Source of the DNA: Ulota crispa | Taxonomy: Eukaryota; Streptophyta; Bryopsida; Orthotrichales; Orthotrichaceae | Assembly (NCBI GenBank): GCA_963920765.1 | Contig: OY987243.1 | Location: 34,781,060-34,845,059, forward strand | Reading direction: 5' to 3' | DNA length: 64,000 nucleotides | Translations under genes and position numbers: made by a program | The notes under the pieces: model-generated | What the model saw: only the letters and a program-made list of their open reading frames with translations | What the model was told of the DNA's origin: nothing | Database searches by the model: none | In this document: positions 12,530 through 24,944 of the stretch, one piece after another | Layout: the number at the start of each line of letters is the position of its first letter | How positions within the stretch are numbered: the stretch's first letter is position 1

Positions 12530-12670
12530 AGTAGTGAATCTAGAACAACAATGCAAAAGCAAAGAACCCAAACAACAAATGCAACACTAGTGAACCCAAA
12601 ACAACATATGTGACAGCAGTGAATCTAAAACAATAAATGTGACAGCAATGAACCCAATACAATAACAATA
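12530..12670. repeat. Imperfect tandem repeat, about 34 bp
   Basis: Several diverged copies of a unit like GTGAACCCAAAACAACAAATGYGACAGCA lie just upstream of the start codon of copy A. They may belong to its promoter or leader. Confidence 0.45.
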
Positions 12671-13009
12671 AATTGCTCTAAAATTAACACTAACTAAGTG
12701 ATGCACACAAACGTAACTAAGATAAGGGTGAAGGAGGAATGCTACAACCGGCTGCAAGGTCCATAAGTACAATGTAGAATAAGTTCAAGCTTTGGGCTGT
12801 GGCCGTTGCTGAAAGCAAAAGCACTGACGCTTACATTACAATGTATGCGTTCAAACATAATAAGCTACTAGTAACACTTGTACAAAAGGCATAATGTCAC
12901 TTCATCCCAATTAATAATCTGATATTTACATTACCAAAGTATCTTATCAAATTTCATAGCTTAATGTCCATTCTAAAATGTTCAAAGTAAGGTTTTTAAA
13001 AATAAATCA

Positions 13010-13190
13010 AAGGTCATACATTCATCCTAGTTTAATTTCACGCATTCATCCTGATTTCAATTTCATACATTTATCCTGGTTTCAATTTCACACATTCATC
13101 CTATCTTCAATTTCACACATTCACATCCTAGTTTAAATTTCACACATTCATCTTATCTTCAATTTCACACATTCATCCTAATTTAAATTC
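13010..13190. repeat. Tandem repeat, about 26 bp
   Basis: About six to seven imperfect copies of a unit built on CAATTTCACACATTCATCCT. It has no coding potential. Confidence 0.6.
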
Positions 13191-14100
13191 CATCATATTC
13201 ATAAAGCAAATATTCAATAAAATAATGCCTTTTCAGTCATTTTTTAAGACTAACCTCTAAATGTCTTGATCCACCATGAAATGTTAAACTTTTCCTATTT
13301 TAGCTAAATTTAGCCTTCTAAATTTTGTTCAAAGAAATTTTTATTATTTTAATTAGCTGTAGTCATAGATTGTAATTCATTGTGTGAAATTTTGATTTTT
13401 TTTTGAAAGATCAGTGTGAATGTTATCATTTTGGTTGCAAAAAATGAACATAAATAAGAAAAATTGTAATATACCCCAATTTTTTAATATTAAATCCTTA
13501 ATTTATTCAATAATTTTAGAAAGACTCTACAAACAAACAAACTTTGAAAGAATGTGTATTTAAAGAAGATCCACTAATAATAGCTAAATTTATCACTGGA
13601 ATTTGCCATTGTTTTGGGTCTAATCTAAAATGAACAAAATGAAATGTATTTGAATGTGAAATAAAATAGTTAGTTTTATAAGTTGAAGGTCTTGGTCATC
13701 AAGTCTACGTACTTTGAGACTCAAGGATGGCTTGAAAGCCATACAAAGTCCACAAATATTCTTAACAGCTTAGGGAATCTTCAAGAAATTATTTCCCTCC
13801 ATTTTACCAATGTGCCCTTCTTGGTGCATTGCCTTTCTACCCTAAGTTTTAAACATATAATTCTAAATTCAAGCATTTAATCCTAAATAGTACTACAACT
13901 TAATACTAAAGAGTGACCTCAATTTACTTGAACTTAAAAATGCATACGGAAGGTGATTTATGCTCAACTCTTTGTTTTGAACTTGTTACCTTTAGAGCAA
14001 CATTAAAAGCACTTATCATTCCTTGTTGACAAACAACCAAATTAAGATCATTACAAATATATGTATATACTTATGGAGGGTTACTCTTTGACTATTAATA
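13191..14100. other. AT-rich non-genic stretch
   Basis: I recognise no gene. Parts (13250-13460) weakly resemble the outer portion of the inverted repeat arm at 24945, but the match is too diverged to be firm. Confidence 0.3.
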
Positions 14101-14104
14101 TTAG

Positions 14105-14372
14105 ATTTAAGCATGTTATTTGTTAAATTGGGAAAAACATAGGTACCATTTTGTATTCCACCTGAAACCCAAAAAGTTACTTTAAACCAGATTTAAAGGT
14201 ACTAAATTCAGTTTGAGCTATTAAGATTTTTTCTTTTGCAAATTCCTCTTCTTAGGTCAGGACACATGTATAAAAAAAAACGCTCTGAGGTGGAATTTGG
14301 GTGATCACTTCAATTCTTGAAAGTCCCAAAATGTACTGTTTTTCCCAATTTAACGAACAACGCGTTATTTAA
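14105..14372. mobile_element. Foldback MITE, about 265 bp
   Basis: The ends are inverted copies: GTTAAATTGGGAAAAACA on the left and its complement TGTTTTTCCCAATTTAAC on the right, with similarity continuing outwards and inwards (GGTACCATTTTG versus CAAAATGTACTG). There is no coding capacity. The exact borders and target duplication could not be fixed. Confidence 0.55.
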
Positions 14373-15551
14373 TGTTCAAATTTATGAGGTGGACGTTACT
14401 ATATGGACTTATGCATTGCAAAAAGTTTGTTTATAAATCTCGAAAATTCCTTATAGTCCCTTGATGTATGCGTTCATCTATTTGTTTGCCTAATTTGAAT
14501 GTATAATGTTTAGGGGTTAAATTTTTTTCAGTGGCTTTACTCAACTTCAACGTTGATGGCTCTATTGATGCTCAAAATTCATTGGATGACTTTTTAAGTT
14601 ATTTGTAATTTGAATGTGAGTGTACTTCTGCCATCTTTACATCTCGTAAGTCACATGCCATTTTATTTTTCAAATGGTATTAAAATGATGATGTTGATTT
14701 TACAATAGGTTCAAAGTCCATTTTGGCACAATATATTCAAAAGTGTATTTTAATGTATAGACTAATATAAAATATAATTCTTGTTGTTACTATTAGGACA
14801 AAGTATTTTTAGGGTAGCTTTGATAAAAACTGCCATATATATGTAGTATGTCTTTTAAACCTTGTAATTGATTGAGATTAAAATAAGAAAGAGCACTTTT
14901 GTAATTGCGTTTTTAAAAGATCAAGTTGTTTGATTTATGAATTAGTTTTATAGGTAGTCACCAATAATATGGAGGCCCTTTGACAAGAATCAGTTAGCAT
15001 GATTGATTGGACTTAGACATTTGAATTTCATTTCTATTGTTATTGTAGAAATTAACTAAAATATTTCTAAATTCATCCATATTTGGAAGCGACAACACTT
15101 TTCAATCATGTTTATACCATTTTTCATCTAAATTTGGCTACTTCATCCACATTGACATTTGAGAGTAGAAAATCAATGGCAAAAAAAGAGTAGTTTCTTT
15201 TGATGAAAGTGGACATTCATTTTGAAATGGTGCAACAACTGGCCATTTTCAAATGGTGCCAAAATTTTAATAAAGGCTGTTGAAGACCCCCACTTGCCCT
15301 AAATTGCCCCCCCCCTCCAAAAGGGGCAAGCTTTGCTGTACCTCAAGTGCTCCAACTTCAATGTTGTTAATGCTTGAGTTCTAGTGATGATGCAGCAACT
15401 TCAATGACGATAATGTTTCAGTAAGCTTCGTAAGTTTGTGATGATTCTTTAACTTGTTGCATGACCACTACATCCATGACATAACCACTACACTCATGAC
15501 AATACAAATTGACTATATCTAGTGCGGTTCAAGTGTGCAACATGGCCGTGC

Positions 15552-16506
15552 CTTGTACAATGGCCTTGAATAAAGTTTGTTGCCATTTGTTTTTTCATTT
15601 ACAGGTCATGTCATGTTATGTTTTAAAATTGAGGTCAATTGGGCTTTTTTGATCTTACATTTTTCATATCTCATTTTTGCCCCCTGCCAACCAAGCATAC
15701 CAAAATTTAACCTCAAAGAACTAATATCTAAAATTTGACAAATTTATTTGTGTCACAAATCAAAATTTTACATGGCTTTACAAGAAAATTGATTGAAAAA
15801 CATTGATGATGAGTTTTGGAGATTTTATTGCATGGATGTATAGGTAACATCTATATGCACATCCATATGCACATATTCCATGCTAAAAAAAACCCTTTAA
15901 GTAAAAAGAAATTGATCTTCATAAGGTTTAGTGTGACATATGATATGTCCAAATTTTGTAAAATAGATCTTTTCTAATGATAATCAAATTTTGCTATTTT
16001 ACTCATACATTATGATTAAGTTTGTAACTTTGAACATGTTGTTGTGTTTATTCACTGAAAAGCTAACTACAAATTAAAAATATCTATTTTACAAAATTTG
16101 GACATATCATATGTCACACTAAACCTTATGAAGATCAATTTCTTTGTACCTAAGGGATTTTTTTAGCATGAAATGTGAGCATATGGATGTGCGTATGGAT
16201 GTTACCTATACATCCATGCAATCAAATCTCCAAAACTCATCATCAATGTTTTTCAATCAATTTTCTTGTAAAGCCATGTAAAATCTTGATTTGTGACACA
16301 AATAAATTTGTCAAGTTTTAGAGTTTAATTTTTTGACGTTGAATTTTGGTATGCTTGGTTGACATTGGGGCAAGAATGAGCTGATATAAAAATGCAAGAT
16401 CAAAACAGCCCAATCAGTGACCTCAATTTCAAAACATAAGAGTGACATGACCTGTAAGTGAAAATACAACGGGCGATAAACTTTATTCAACGGTACCGTG
16501 TACAAG
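15552..16506. repeat. Long inverted repeat, two arms of about 425 bp
   Basis: The left arm (15552-15972) matches the reverse complement of the right arm (16077-16506) along its whole length with scattered differences, around a spacer of about 104 bp. Shared blocks include TTGATCTTCATAAGGTTTAG and CATTGATGATGAGTTTTGGA. I see no protein in it. A foldback transposon or an inverted duplication would explain it, and a transcript would form a long hairpin. Confidence 0.8.
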
Positions 16507-16974
16507 CCACTAGCCCACTATTCACTTGACTGTGATATTACTTTCTTGGCTCTTGCTGCATCATACGTGCTTTAATCATAACATTTGATTTGGGAAATCC
16601 TTAGTAGCAGCTCACGGCATTACTAACACAGAAGATTTTTATATGTTCACGGGTGGAGTATTCACATTGCCTCTGATAGCCAAAACTTGAAGTTTGGACA
16701 TTGCTTCTATGGCCGAAAGGAAATGAAGCATGGCAGAAGTAAAAAATTACATTTACTGACTAAAATTTTAAAAGCTTGCAGCATAACACAACTCTAATTA
16801 AGAAGTATTTTCAAAGTGCATCAATTTGCATAGCAATTCTCTTCAATATTCAAAATAAAATGTACAAAAGTGATTTTCCTTCAGTAGACGTAGCCCAAAA
16901 ATGCAATGGATTCTTAAAATGGCTAGTGTTTAAATTAAACCACCAAAAACAATGCGACTGTTTCACTGTCTTAG

Positions 16975-17218
16975 GGTATTCCCTAGGTTCACACATGTAA
17001 ACCAAAAAAGAAATGTAAAATTTGAATATTTCAATGGTTTAAAATTTTTTAGCAAGTAGGTTCACAATAGTGAAACTAAAAAAAATTGCCAAATTAATAT
17101 TTTGCCTAGCTTAACATGGTTTTGCCTAGGTTCACAATAATGAATTAAAAAAAAAATGGACTGGTTTGTGTGCCTTCCTATAGTTTTGTCTAGGTTCACA
17201 ATGGTGGCCTAATAGAAA
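16975..17218. repeat. Diverged tandem repeat, left of palindrome
   Basis: Three to four imperfect units of about 60-70 bp each contain a core like GCCTAGGTTCACAATAGTGAA. The same units in the same orientation resume at 18868 on the far side of the palindrome, so the palindrome interrupts one array. Confidence 0.6.
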
Positions 17219-18861
17219 GGAAAAATATTGAAAATGACCTTGACAAATTGCCATATTACAAAAAAATAATCTCAACATTCTTGAAACATCTGAAATACTC
17301 ATAACAATCTACATGCGATGCAATTGCGCCCCCATATGTTGATATGCTTCTTGCAAATCTTGTCTTGCAGGCAAAATGAGGGCATTACATTGGAGAAGTC
17401 TAAAAAAATGCCACGTGCCGCTTTCATAATGCACTACCATGTCCAACCTAACACCCAATCCAATTAAATGGCACAAGTGTTAATAAATTATTTCAACTTC
17501 AAATTGTGTGTTTCTTCACTAAGTGAACAGAAAACAATATAAACATTTTTACCGTAATTCTAATGTACATTCAAAACCTTTCAATGCTTCTAGTCTTTTA
17601 CCATGGAAAGTCAAATCTAGAAAAAAAACGATCCAGCTTTAGAAAAGGTTTGTATTTGAAAATCTCTTGGTGAGAATTCATGCTTCACTCCTAAAGCCAA
17701 AGTGGCCCTTTGGGGGCCAAGTGGGGTTTTGGGCATGTGGCCTACAACTAAACCAATTTACGTGATTTTCTAAAAAATTTATGGAAGAGTTTAGGGTATT
17801 CACAAATCTGCTTGGGCATCTAATTTTTTCTTCATTCCAACATTTCTTGAAGAAGTTTAGCATGAATTTCTGAAAAATAGAGGAGGGCAGGCAATCACCA
17901 AAAACTTCTTTGCATTTTTGGAAATTAAAATTTGAAGTTGGTTCTTTGGATTTACATATACAATAGAAGCTTTAAATCATTCATTTTTTATTAATGAGAT
18001 GAAAATTATGAGAAATTTTAGTTTGTGGGTATGGACATGATGTTGAGGGACACTGCATCATGTCCGTACCCGCAAACTAAAATTTCTCATAATTTTCATC
18101 TCATTAATAAAAAATGAAAGATTTAAAGCTTCTATTGTATATGTAAATCCAAAGAACCAACTTCAAATTTTAATTTCCAAAAATGCAAAGAAGTTTTTGG
18201 TGATTGCCTGCCCTCCTCTATTTTTCAGAAATTCATGCTAAACTTCTTCAAGAAATGTTGGAATGAAGAAAAAATTAGATGCCCAAGCAGATTTGTGAAT
18301 ACCCTAAACTCTTCCATAAATTTTTTAGAAAATCACGTAAATTGGTTTAGTTGTAGGCCACATGCCCAAAACCCCACTTGGCCGCCCAAGGAGTGAAGCA
18401 TGAATTCTCACCAAGAGATTTTCAAATACAAACCTTTTCTAAAGCTGGATCGTTTTTTTTCTAGATTTGACTTTCCATGGTAAAAGACTAGAAGCATTGA
18501 AAGGTTTTGAATGTACATTAGAATTACGGTAAAAATGTTTATATTGTTTTCTGTTCACTTAGTGAAGAAACACACAATTTGAAGTTGAAATAATTTATTA
18601 ACACTTGTGCCATTTAATTGGATTGGGTGTTAGGTTGGACATGGTAGTGCATTATGAAAGCGGCACGTGGCATTTTTTTAGACTTCTCCAATGTAATGCC
18701 CTCATTTTGCCTGCAAGACAAGATTTGCAAGAAGCATATCAACATATGGGGGCGCAATTGCATCGCATGTAGATTGTTATGAGTATTTCAGATGTTTCAA
18801 GAATGTTGAGATTATTTTTTTGTAATATGGCAGTTTGTCAAGGTCATTTTTAGTATTTTCC
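17219..18861. repeat. 1.6 kb near-perfect palindrome
   Basis: The left arm (17219-18042) and right arm (18056-18861) are inverted copies with very few differences, separated by only 13 bp (TTGAGGGACACTG). One difference is a short segment around 17690-17720 (GGCCCTTTGGGGGCC region) partly missing from the right arm. No conserved protein is encoded; short open frames occur in both arms only because the arms are copies. It sits inside a tandem array. It is either a recent foldback element or an inverted duplication, and is a natural source of long double-stranded RNA if transcribed. Confidence 0.88.
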
Positions 18862-18867
18862 CAAGAA

Positions 18868-19155
18868 AAATGCAACATGAATGTTTGAGTGGCTTAATGT
18901 GGTTTTGCCTAGGTTCACAATAGTGAACCAAAATATTATATAGAACCGTTTAATTGGCTTAACGTGGTTTAGCCTAGATTTACAGTAGTGAATCAAATAA
19001 AATATGAAATTGTTTGAGTAGCTTAATGTGGATAGCCTAGGTTCACGATAGATCAGCACAAAAACTACAAAATAATTCGAGTACATTAATTGGTGGTTTT
19101 GCCTTGGTTTAGAATAGTGAATTAGAAAATTGAAATGCAAATGTTTTAGCAATGA
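18868..19155. repeat. Tandem repeat, about 64 bp unit, right of palindrome
   Basis: Four imperfect units each begin with a TTGAGTGGCTTAATGTGG-like segment and carry CCTAGGTTCACAATAGTGAA-like cores. They are in the same orientation as the units at 16975-17218. Confidence 0.65.
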
Positions 19156-19255
19156 CTAATAGTATTTTAAAGTAATACAAGTAAGGTTAATATTTACAAT
19201 CTGTTGCAACCCTTCAAATGCCCTACTTGATTGGTCTTTAATATAGACTAACCTA

Positions 19256-19270
19256 AGAAAAGAGAGAGAG

Positions 19271-19333
<63 letters not shown>

Positions 19334-19360
19334 TATATGTATATATACATACATATATAT
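19256..19360. repeat. GA/TA microsatellite
   Basis: A short (GA) run passes into about 30 TA dinucleotides, then a degenerate TATG/TACATA stretch. An apparent tyrosine/isoleucine reading frame on the minus strand is an artefact of this repeat. Confidence 0.95.
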
Positions 19361-20248
19361 GGAAGCTCAAAATCATGAGAATCTTAATGTACTAATGAGA
19401 ATTATTATTTAGAATTTACATTATATTGAGATGATCATGGCCTTGACACTTGAATGTCTTGGGGATTTACTCTATGTATGTTTTTAGTACCCCGTGTGGC
19501 AAATGTTTTATTTTTGGGGGGGCTATTCAGCTTGTAGGCAAAAATTAAAGGGTCCTTATGATTACTTAAATTTTTAAAAAAAACCTATTTGATAGAACCC
19601 TATCATTACTTATACTCTTTTCATGTCATTGAAACATATTCTAAGCTATATTTTTTATAAAGCTAAAACACAGTCATTTGGAAAAGGGATTGAGTTGAAA
19701 GGTGAGAAGGATTAGACAAAGAAGTATACAACTTACAAGCCCATTTTCATGGGTTCATAAAGGGTTAAGGTGATTGAAGTGCATTAGTGTCATTTGTACT
19801 ATAACCAAGCAATTTCTCATTTATTGTATGTTTGACCTAGTTGTGCACTCATTTACATGGATTATAATAAATTAAGTCTAGATGATCCAATACATGGCAC
19901 ACTAAATTATATGATAAAATACAAATGACCTTCATTTGGAGGCTATCTAAATAATTTATGAATTATTTATGGCTTTCAAAAGCCTCAATTTTACTTGTAA
20001 GTTTATTACACATTTTATCCAAAATGAATAAAAGGCTATTTGTAGTATGTCACACGTTGTTTCTAAGATGCTATAAGTAATCTCCAAGCTGAATTGCTAT
20101 TTTAATGACCTATTATAAAAATACTCATGTGAAATTATTATACATCTCTAAACATACTTGAGGAAGTAACTATTACAGCTCATTGTGGTTAGAATATCAA
20201 ATTGGTCTTTAAAGATTTAGTTCAAACCAAAATTCAATATAATTGCAC
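19361..20248. other. AT-rich non-genic stretch
   Basis: I see neither genes nor clear repeats here. Confidence 0.3.
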
Positions 20249-20251
20249 AAC

Positions 20252-20445
20252 CACTAGAAGAAAAACAAGGATACATGACTAGGTCACCAAAATTGCCTTG
20301 CAACTGCACAACAACTCCACAACATTTGCACAACTACAATCTAGTCGTGCAGTTATTGTGCAGTTGTTTGTGCAATTGCAAGGCAATTTTGGTGACCTAG
20401 TTGTTGTGATTTGTGGAGTTGCTTATCCTTGTTTTTCTTCTAGTG
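20252..20445. mobile_element. CACTA-type hairpin MITE with AAC target duplication
   Basis: Its termini are perfect 22 bp inverted repeats beginning CACTAGAAGAAAAACAAGG. The flanking trinucleotide is AAC on both sides (20249-20251, 20446-20448). The inner part also folds (AATTGCCTTGCAACTGCACA against its complement). A terminal CACTAG and a 3 bp target duplication place it in the CACTA/EnSpm superfamily. It encodes nothing. Confidence 0.85.
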
Positions 20446-20644
20446 AACCCTTCAAAGCATGTACAAGTTCATATTTGAACTTGTTTTTTATCCCATTGGT
20501 AACAAACTAAAGAAGTAATTGAATGGTTTAGCTATCAATTATTTTACAACCTAATATGCTTTAAAATTTTTGAACTTCAAAATTTTCAAGGCCTTTACCT
20601 ATGCCATTAAGTCTCTAATTGCAATGTAATTTTCCAATGAATGA

Positions 20645-21055
20645 AGAAAATTGCTAAAGCCACACCTAAAATTCCTAATGCCACACCTCCAAGGTGCAAT
20701 TTGAGCATGCAAGATGCAAGAGTTTAATGCTAATATTTTTCTTTAGATCATAATATTTGTTTTGCCTTTATAAGTCTAAGGCTATATTCCAAAAAATGGA
20801 GGTGCCCTTGAAGTTGAAACTCGAAAACGTAAGAATTTCAAATTACTGTAGGCAAAAATACATGAAAAAAATAGCAATGATGCAATATGGTTCAATAGAA
20901 ATTTGTTTTTGTTCTTCTTTCTTTCAAAGAGATGGTAATGCAATGATTTGGGTGAATGATGGACAACTTGAATATAAAAAATTGCATGAAATTCTCAAGT
21001 CACATGCTCACATGTGTGTGGCGTTAGCAATTTTGGGTGTGGCTTCAAGAATTCC
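20645..21055. mobile_element. TIR element, about 410 bp
   Basis: The left end (AAAGCCACACCTAAAATTCC, then AATGCCACAC and GAGCATGC) is matched in reverse complement at the right end (GAAGCCACACCCAAAATTGC, then AACGCCACAC and GAGCATGT). The inverted ends run for roughly 70 bp with mismatches. Superfamily and target duplication are unresolved. Confidence 0.5.
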
Positions 21056-22830
21056 CTAAATTAAATGATAGTCAATTTTATGTCTTTTAACTTTATCAAT
21101 TCTATGTGCACATACTCTCAACCGCAATTATTTTCCTACTTCATATGTCTTCGACTACATTTGAATTTCTTATTAAATGCCAAGTACATAATTAAGTCTT
21201 CTAAAACTTCTATGTACTTGTTCACAGAACTTCACATATTTGGGTGGATGAAAGAGTGCAGCATTTTTTTGTTACTGTAAATTTGAAGTTCAGTTATCTA
21301 TATAATCATTGGCTGCACTTTGCATTAAAACATACTGATGTGCTTTTGTCAAGTAACCAACAATTATACTTAAAGTAACACAACTTTAGTTCAATTTAGT
21401 CACCATTTTGTAACTCTACGTTATTTTTAATATAATTTTGTGTTATATAATGAAAACACGCTAACTAGATCATCTTTCAATTTGTGTGTACTGATAAAAT
21501 TTACTGATGTACTTTACTTTTCCTTCCACTCTAATGGTGGTGTAGTATTGAATTTCACAATAATAATCCCTTTAATTAGGGTTATGTAGTTATTTTATGT
21601 CTATTCATAAAATTATGGTTGATGCTAGCTCCAAGATTTATACCTGATAAAAAGCCCACATTGTTAGCTGAGTAATGTTTAGTGTTTCCAGGGTTTGGAT
21701 GTCCATTTATACTAAGTGTCAATTAATATTGAGTCGTCTCCTTGTAATTGATGAAAATGTGTGTGTATGTGTATATATATATTTTTGAGTCAAGTGACAA
21801 TTAGTTCAAAAGAACAAAACAAAAGTATTGACCACCGGCCAATAGAACTCCAATTGCAAAGAATGTCCATAAGTTGTGGTCTTGTTCGTGCTTAGATAGA
21901 TAGAAATTAAACATTCAACTATAAATACATTGAGTTCTTAGCTCTAATAATTTATATTATAAACCAATTGAAGATCCTCTTGACCAATGGTATTTGAATT
22001 AGAGAGGAAACAAGAAATTGTATAAACTAGTAATTATATAGGAGTACAACAAAATTTTTATCTCCAAATGGTGGAAAAACTCATAAGACAAGAATAAGGC
22101 AATCTATTTCATATTTTATAAAAATTAGTAATACCTTTTAGCAATATAAAACTGAGAATTTGGTAGCTTTTTAATGAAATTAGTAATTTTTGGTGAAATT
22201 TGTCAGTGGAAGCCTAAGAAAGGGGAACATGCTACTTTATAGGTTCTAAACAACTAATGTTTGAGTGGCTAAATTCCAAAATTAGGGTTTAGGGTTTATG
22301 ATTTAGGTTTTAGGATAATTTAATGTGCCCTAGCCTGCTGTTGATACATTGACTTACATTCAGCATTAATCACTGCATTGTTGGTTTTACATCGTCCTTA
22401 ACTGCTGCATGTACTTGGCTATCATCTGTCACTACATTAGTTACTAAGCTCTAGCTTGTACTCAGCAAAGGGTCCATGTCAAATTACAGTCGTTTCACAA
22501 GGCTTACAAGGTCACCCTCAGCCTGCCTACTTACGGCAATATAAAATTGCATGTACTATCAGTGTCATCTGCCTAGTATTTAGTTTATTAGTGAGCTTGG
22601 ACTCTTTGAAAGCTAGATATTGTTGTTTCTCTCGCCATCAGCCATCTTGGTCTCCTTGCTTCCACTAGTTGCCGTGAGCTTGCATTGCTTTTAGTAGTCG
22701 TTGTGGGCTTCCATGGCTTTTATTGCTCTAGACTTGTCCTCCATTTAGTAGTTTTTTTTCAGTACCTTGTCTTTCTCTCAGTTTTTTAATCAGCTTGAAC
22801 CGCTAGTCAGCAGCTTGTACTTGTTAGTTG
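21056..22830. other. Non-genic stretch upstream of copy B
   Basis: AT-rich, with telomere-like patches (TAGGGTTTAGGGTTTATG near 22283). The last 400 bp is less AT-rich and may include the promoter and leader of copy B. I recognise no coding exon. Confidence 0.3.
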
Positions 22831-22835
22831 TCACC

Positions 22836-24579
22836 ATGGTGCATCCCTTGCTGGAGGCAAAGAGTAAGCAGTTGAAGCAGAAGTCTATGGTGCATGCTAG
22901 CCCTTCAGCGCAAAAGCAAGCAAAGGCAGTACATCGTAGAGATTTGAACTCTAGAGAAAGAAGCAAATCCGTTGCCAGAGCTTCTGGATATTGATCTTGC
23001 TAAAATCGCAAGTGCTTATGAAGTGGAGAACTCAGAGTTTGATACAGCATTTGACCTCACTTACATTCCAGAGGCGTTGCGCAATCGTATGCTTGCGGCA
23101 ATTCCTTTGCTTTTGCGACGCGATGCCAAGTATGATGATGCATTTTCTTGGGAGAAGGTGGGGCTATGCGATGCGTGGCCAATAGTGGATGAGGTTCTAA
23201 AGGTGTACCCCTTCATTCTAGAGTCTGACATCAAAGAGATATGGAGGTCAAGGACGCATCCAAACCGCTTCAAGATCGCCCAATGTACAAATAAGGAGCA
23301 AGCGCGGACTTTTTCCCAGCACAATTACCGAGTGTATGGCCACCACCCCGACAATGCATACTTTGCCATGCGCTTTTTGAAGGCTGCCTTTGCCTTGTTT
23401 GTGCATGGCAAGGATGTAAACTGGGTTGCAAAAGCCCAAGGGCGTCGTAGTAAGAGCCTCGCTAGTGCCTCGAAGAATCCAAAGAAACTTGGACCTATTG
23501 TGTTGCATCGACAGGTAGAGGGTTTGTGTGAGATCATTGCCCATTTGGCAATCGGAATGCCATCGCACCAAAGACTAAGCCGCACTGTTGAAGCAGCAAC
23601 AACAGAAGTGGATGCTACAAAGGCGTCCAAGGCTACCGCAGAGGAGGCACTTTGAGCAATTCAAATAAAGCACGCCAATGCAAAGGAGGTCATCAATGCA
23701 CTCTCATATGAAGAGTATGCAACCCTGGAGTCTAAAAGCAATGCAACAAGTTAGGAGCAAAAACGGCTCTTTTGTGAAGGAACATCAAGCGAGTACAAAG
23801 CGTAAGCTGAATTGGCGAAGGCTCTTTCGAGCAAGCTAGCAGCAGTAATGGAGGAACAGATGATGGCGCGTGCAACAATTTCCAGTCTTGAGCACGGGGC
23901 TCTTGCTGAAGCCTCTGCAGATCATGACAAGGCCATTGCAGACCTTGCCACCGCAAAGGTGGCCCTCGTGAAGGCAAAGGAAGACAGTTTGATCTTGCGC
24001 CCTTGCCGAGTGTTTGTGTATCCAGTTGGCCAATTTGTGCCAGCAATTGAGTTTGGGGTGCGTGAACTCTGCCCCATTTGCTACTAAGGATTTGTAGCAA
24101 AAGCTGCAATCTTTGGTTCATGCGGTTGTCTCTCCCACAACACATGTGTGGCGGAGATGATCAACCTCAACAAACAGGTATGTCCCATGTGCACTTGTAA
24201 TCTTGATCCAGCGTAGGTGGCACAATGGGATGGCAAATTGGACACGAATCAAGAGAGAGAAGTAGAAGTCACCATCAAGAAGCTAAAGGATATTGCTGTG
24301 GAGGGGGCTAATGATGCAAAGAAGGCAAATGTTGTTGGCTACGACTTTGCATTACAAATCAAACCCAAAGATTTAGAGTTTGATTTCAATGCCGTTGGAG
24401 GAGATATCATTGTGCTACCAATGTTGGATCATGTTAGATTCTTTGCTGAAGCAGGCAGCTCCACAGAAGAAGTTAACATTACAGCTGCAACAGTGGGGCT
24501 TGCTCCCGTGATTAAGTTACCTATTCCATTGACAATGGCGCTAAGTGATGAGTTTTGCTACCACCGCGAAGTAGACTGA
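22836..24579 (+). pseudogene. RING-like coiled-coil protein, copy B (broken)
   Basis: Begins 'MVHPLLEAKSKQLKQKSM' at 22836. A one-base frameshift near 22980 is needed to enter the main frame, which then runs to 24579 with stops at 23653, 23752, 23803, 24085 and 24214. The N-terminal domain carries 'IPEALRNRMLAAIPLLL', 'YDDAFSWEKVGLCDAWP', 'VLKVYPFI', 'NYRVYGHHPDNAYF' and 'FVHGKDVNWVAKAQG'. A coiled coil follows (about 23590-23990). The RING-like finger reads CPICY, then C-G-C-L-S-H-NTC, then VCPMC (24070-24200), followed by 'VAQWDGKLDTNQEREVEV'. Copies A and C share every block. Two of the stops are TAG/TAA where Gln fits, and one is TAG where copy C has TGG, so C-to-T or G-to-A decay is plausible. 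Biochemical role unknown. Confidence 0.6.
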
Positions 24580-24944
24580 ATTGCATTTTGCTAGCATTTT
24601 ATCTAGGTCTTGAGTGACTTGAGCATTTTTGCACCTAAATTAGTGCTTTAATCCTAAAGCAGCTTATAGACTTAATTTTTGGCCAACTTTGGTGAAGGCA
24701 TTATTGGCTCATCCGCAGATTAGTATTATTGTGCTTGAGATGCTCATGGCAAGTAGCATGCAAAGGTTTAATATTGTTCAGCGTTGTGGCTGAGACCTTT
24801 TTTGTAATGCTATTGCACTTCACTATAACTCTATAAGTATAGAATTTGTAAATAAAATATTAAGCTTTTTTGAAATTTTGTGGTGATCTAGAAAATGTTG
24901 TGCATGTTGAATCCAATGGCGTTTGAAATAATGAATTGGACTTA
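24580..24944. other. 3' flank of copy B, shared with copy C
   Basis: The stretch 24840-24940 (GAAAATGTTGTGCATG... then CAATGGCGTTTGAA) is matched after copy C at 29850-29940, so the duplication of the gene included its 3' flank. There is no separate gene. Confidence 0.5.

Noticed and set aside
19156-19350. Minus-strand open frame rich in Tyr and Ile
   Set aside because: It is a translation of the TA microsatellite.
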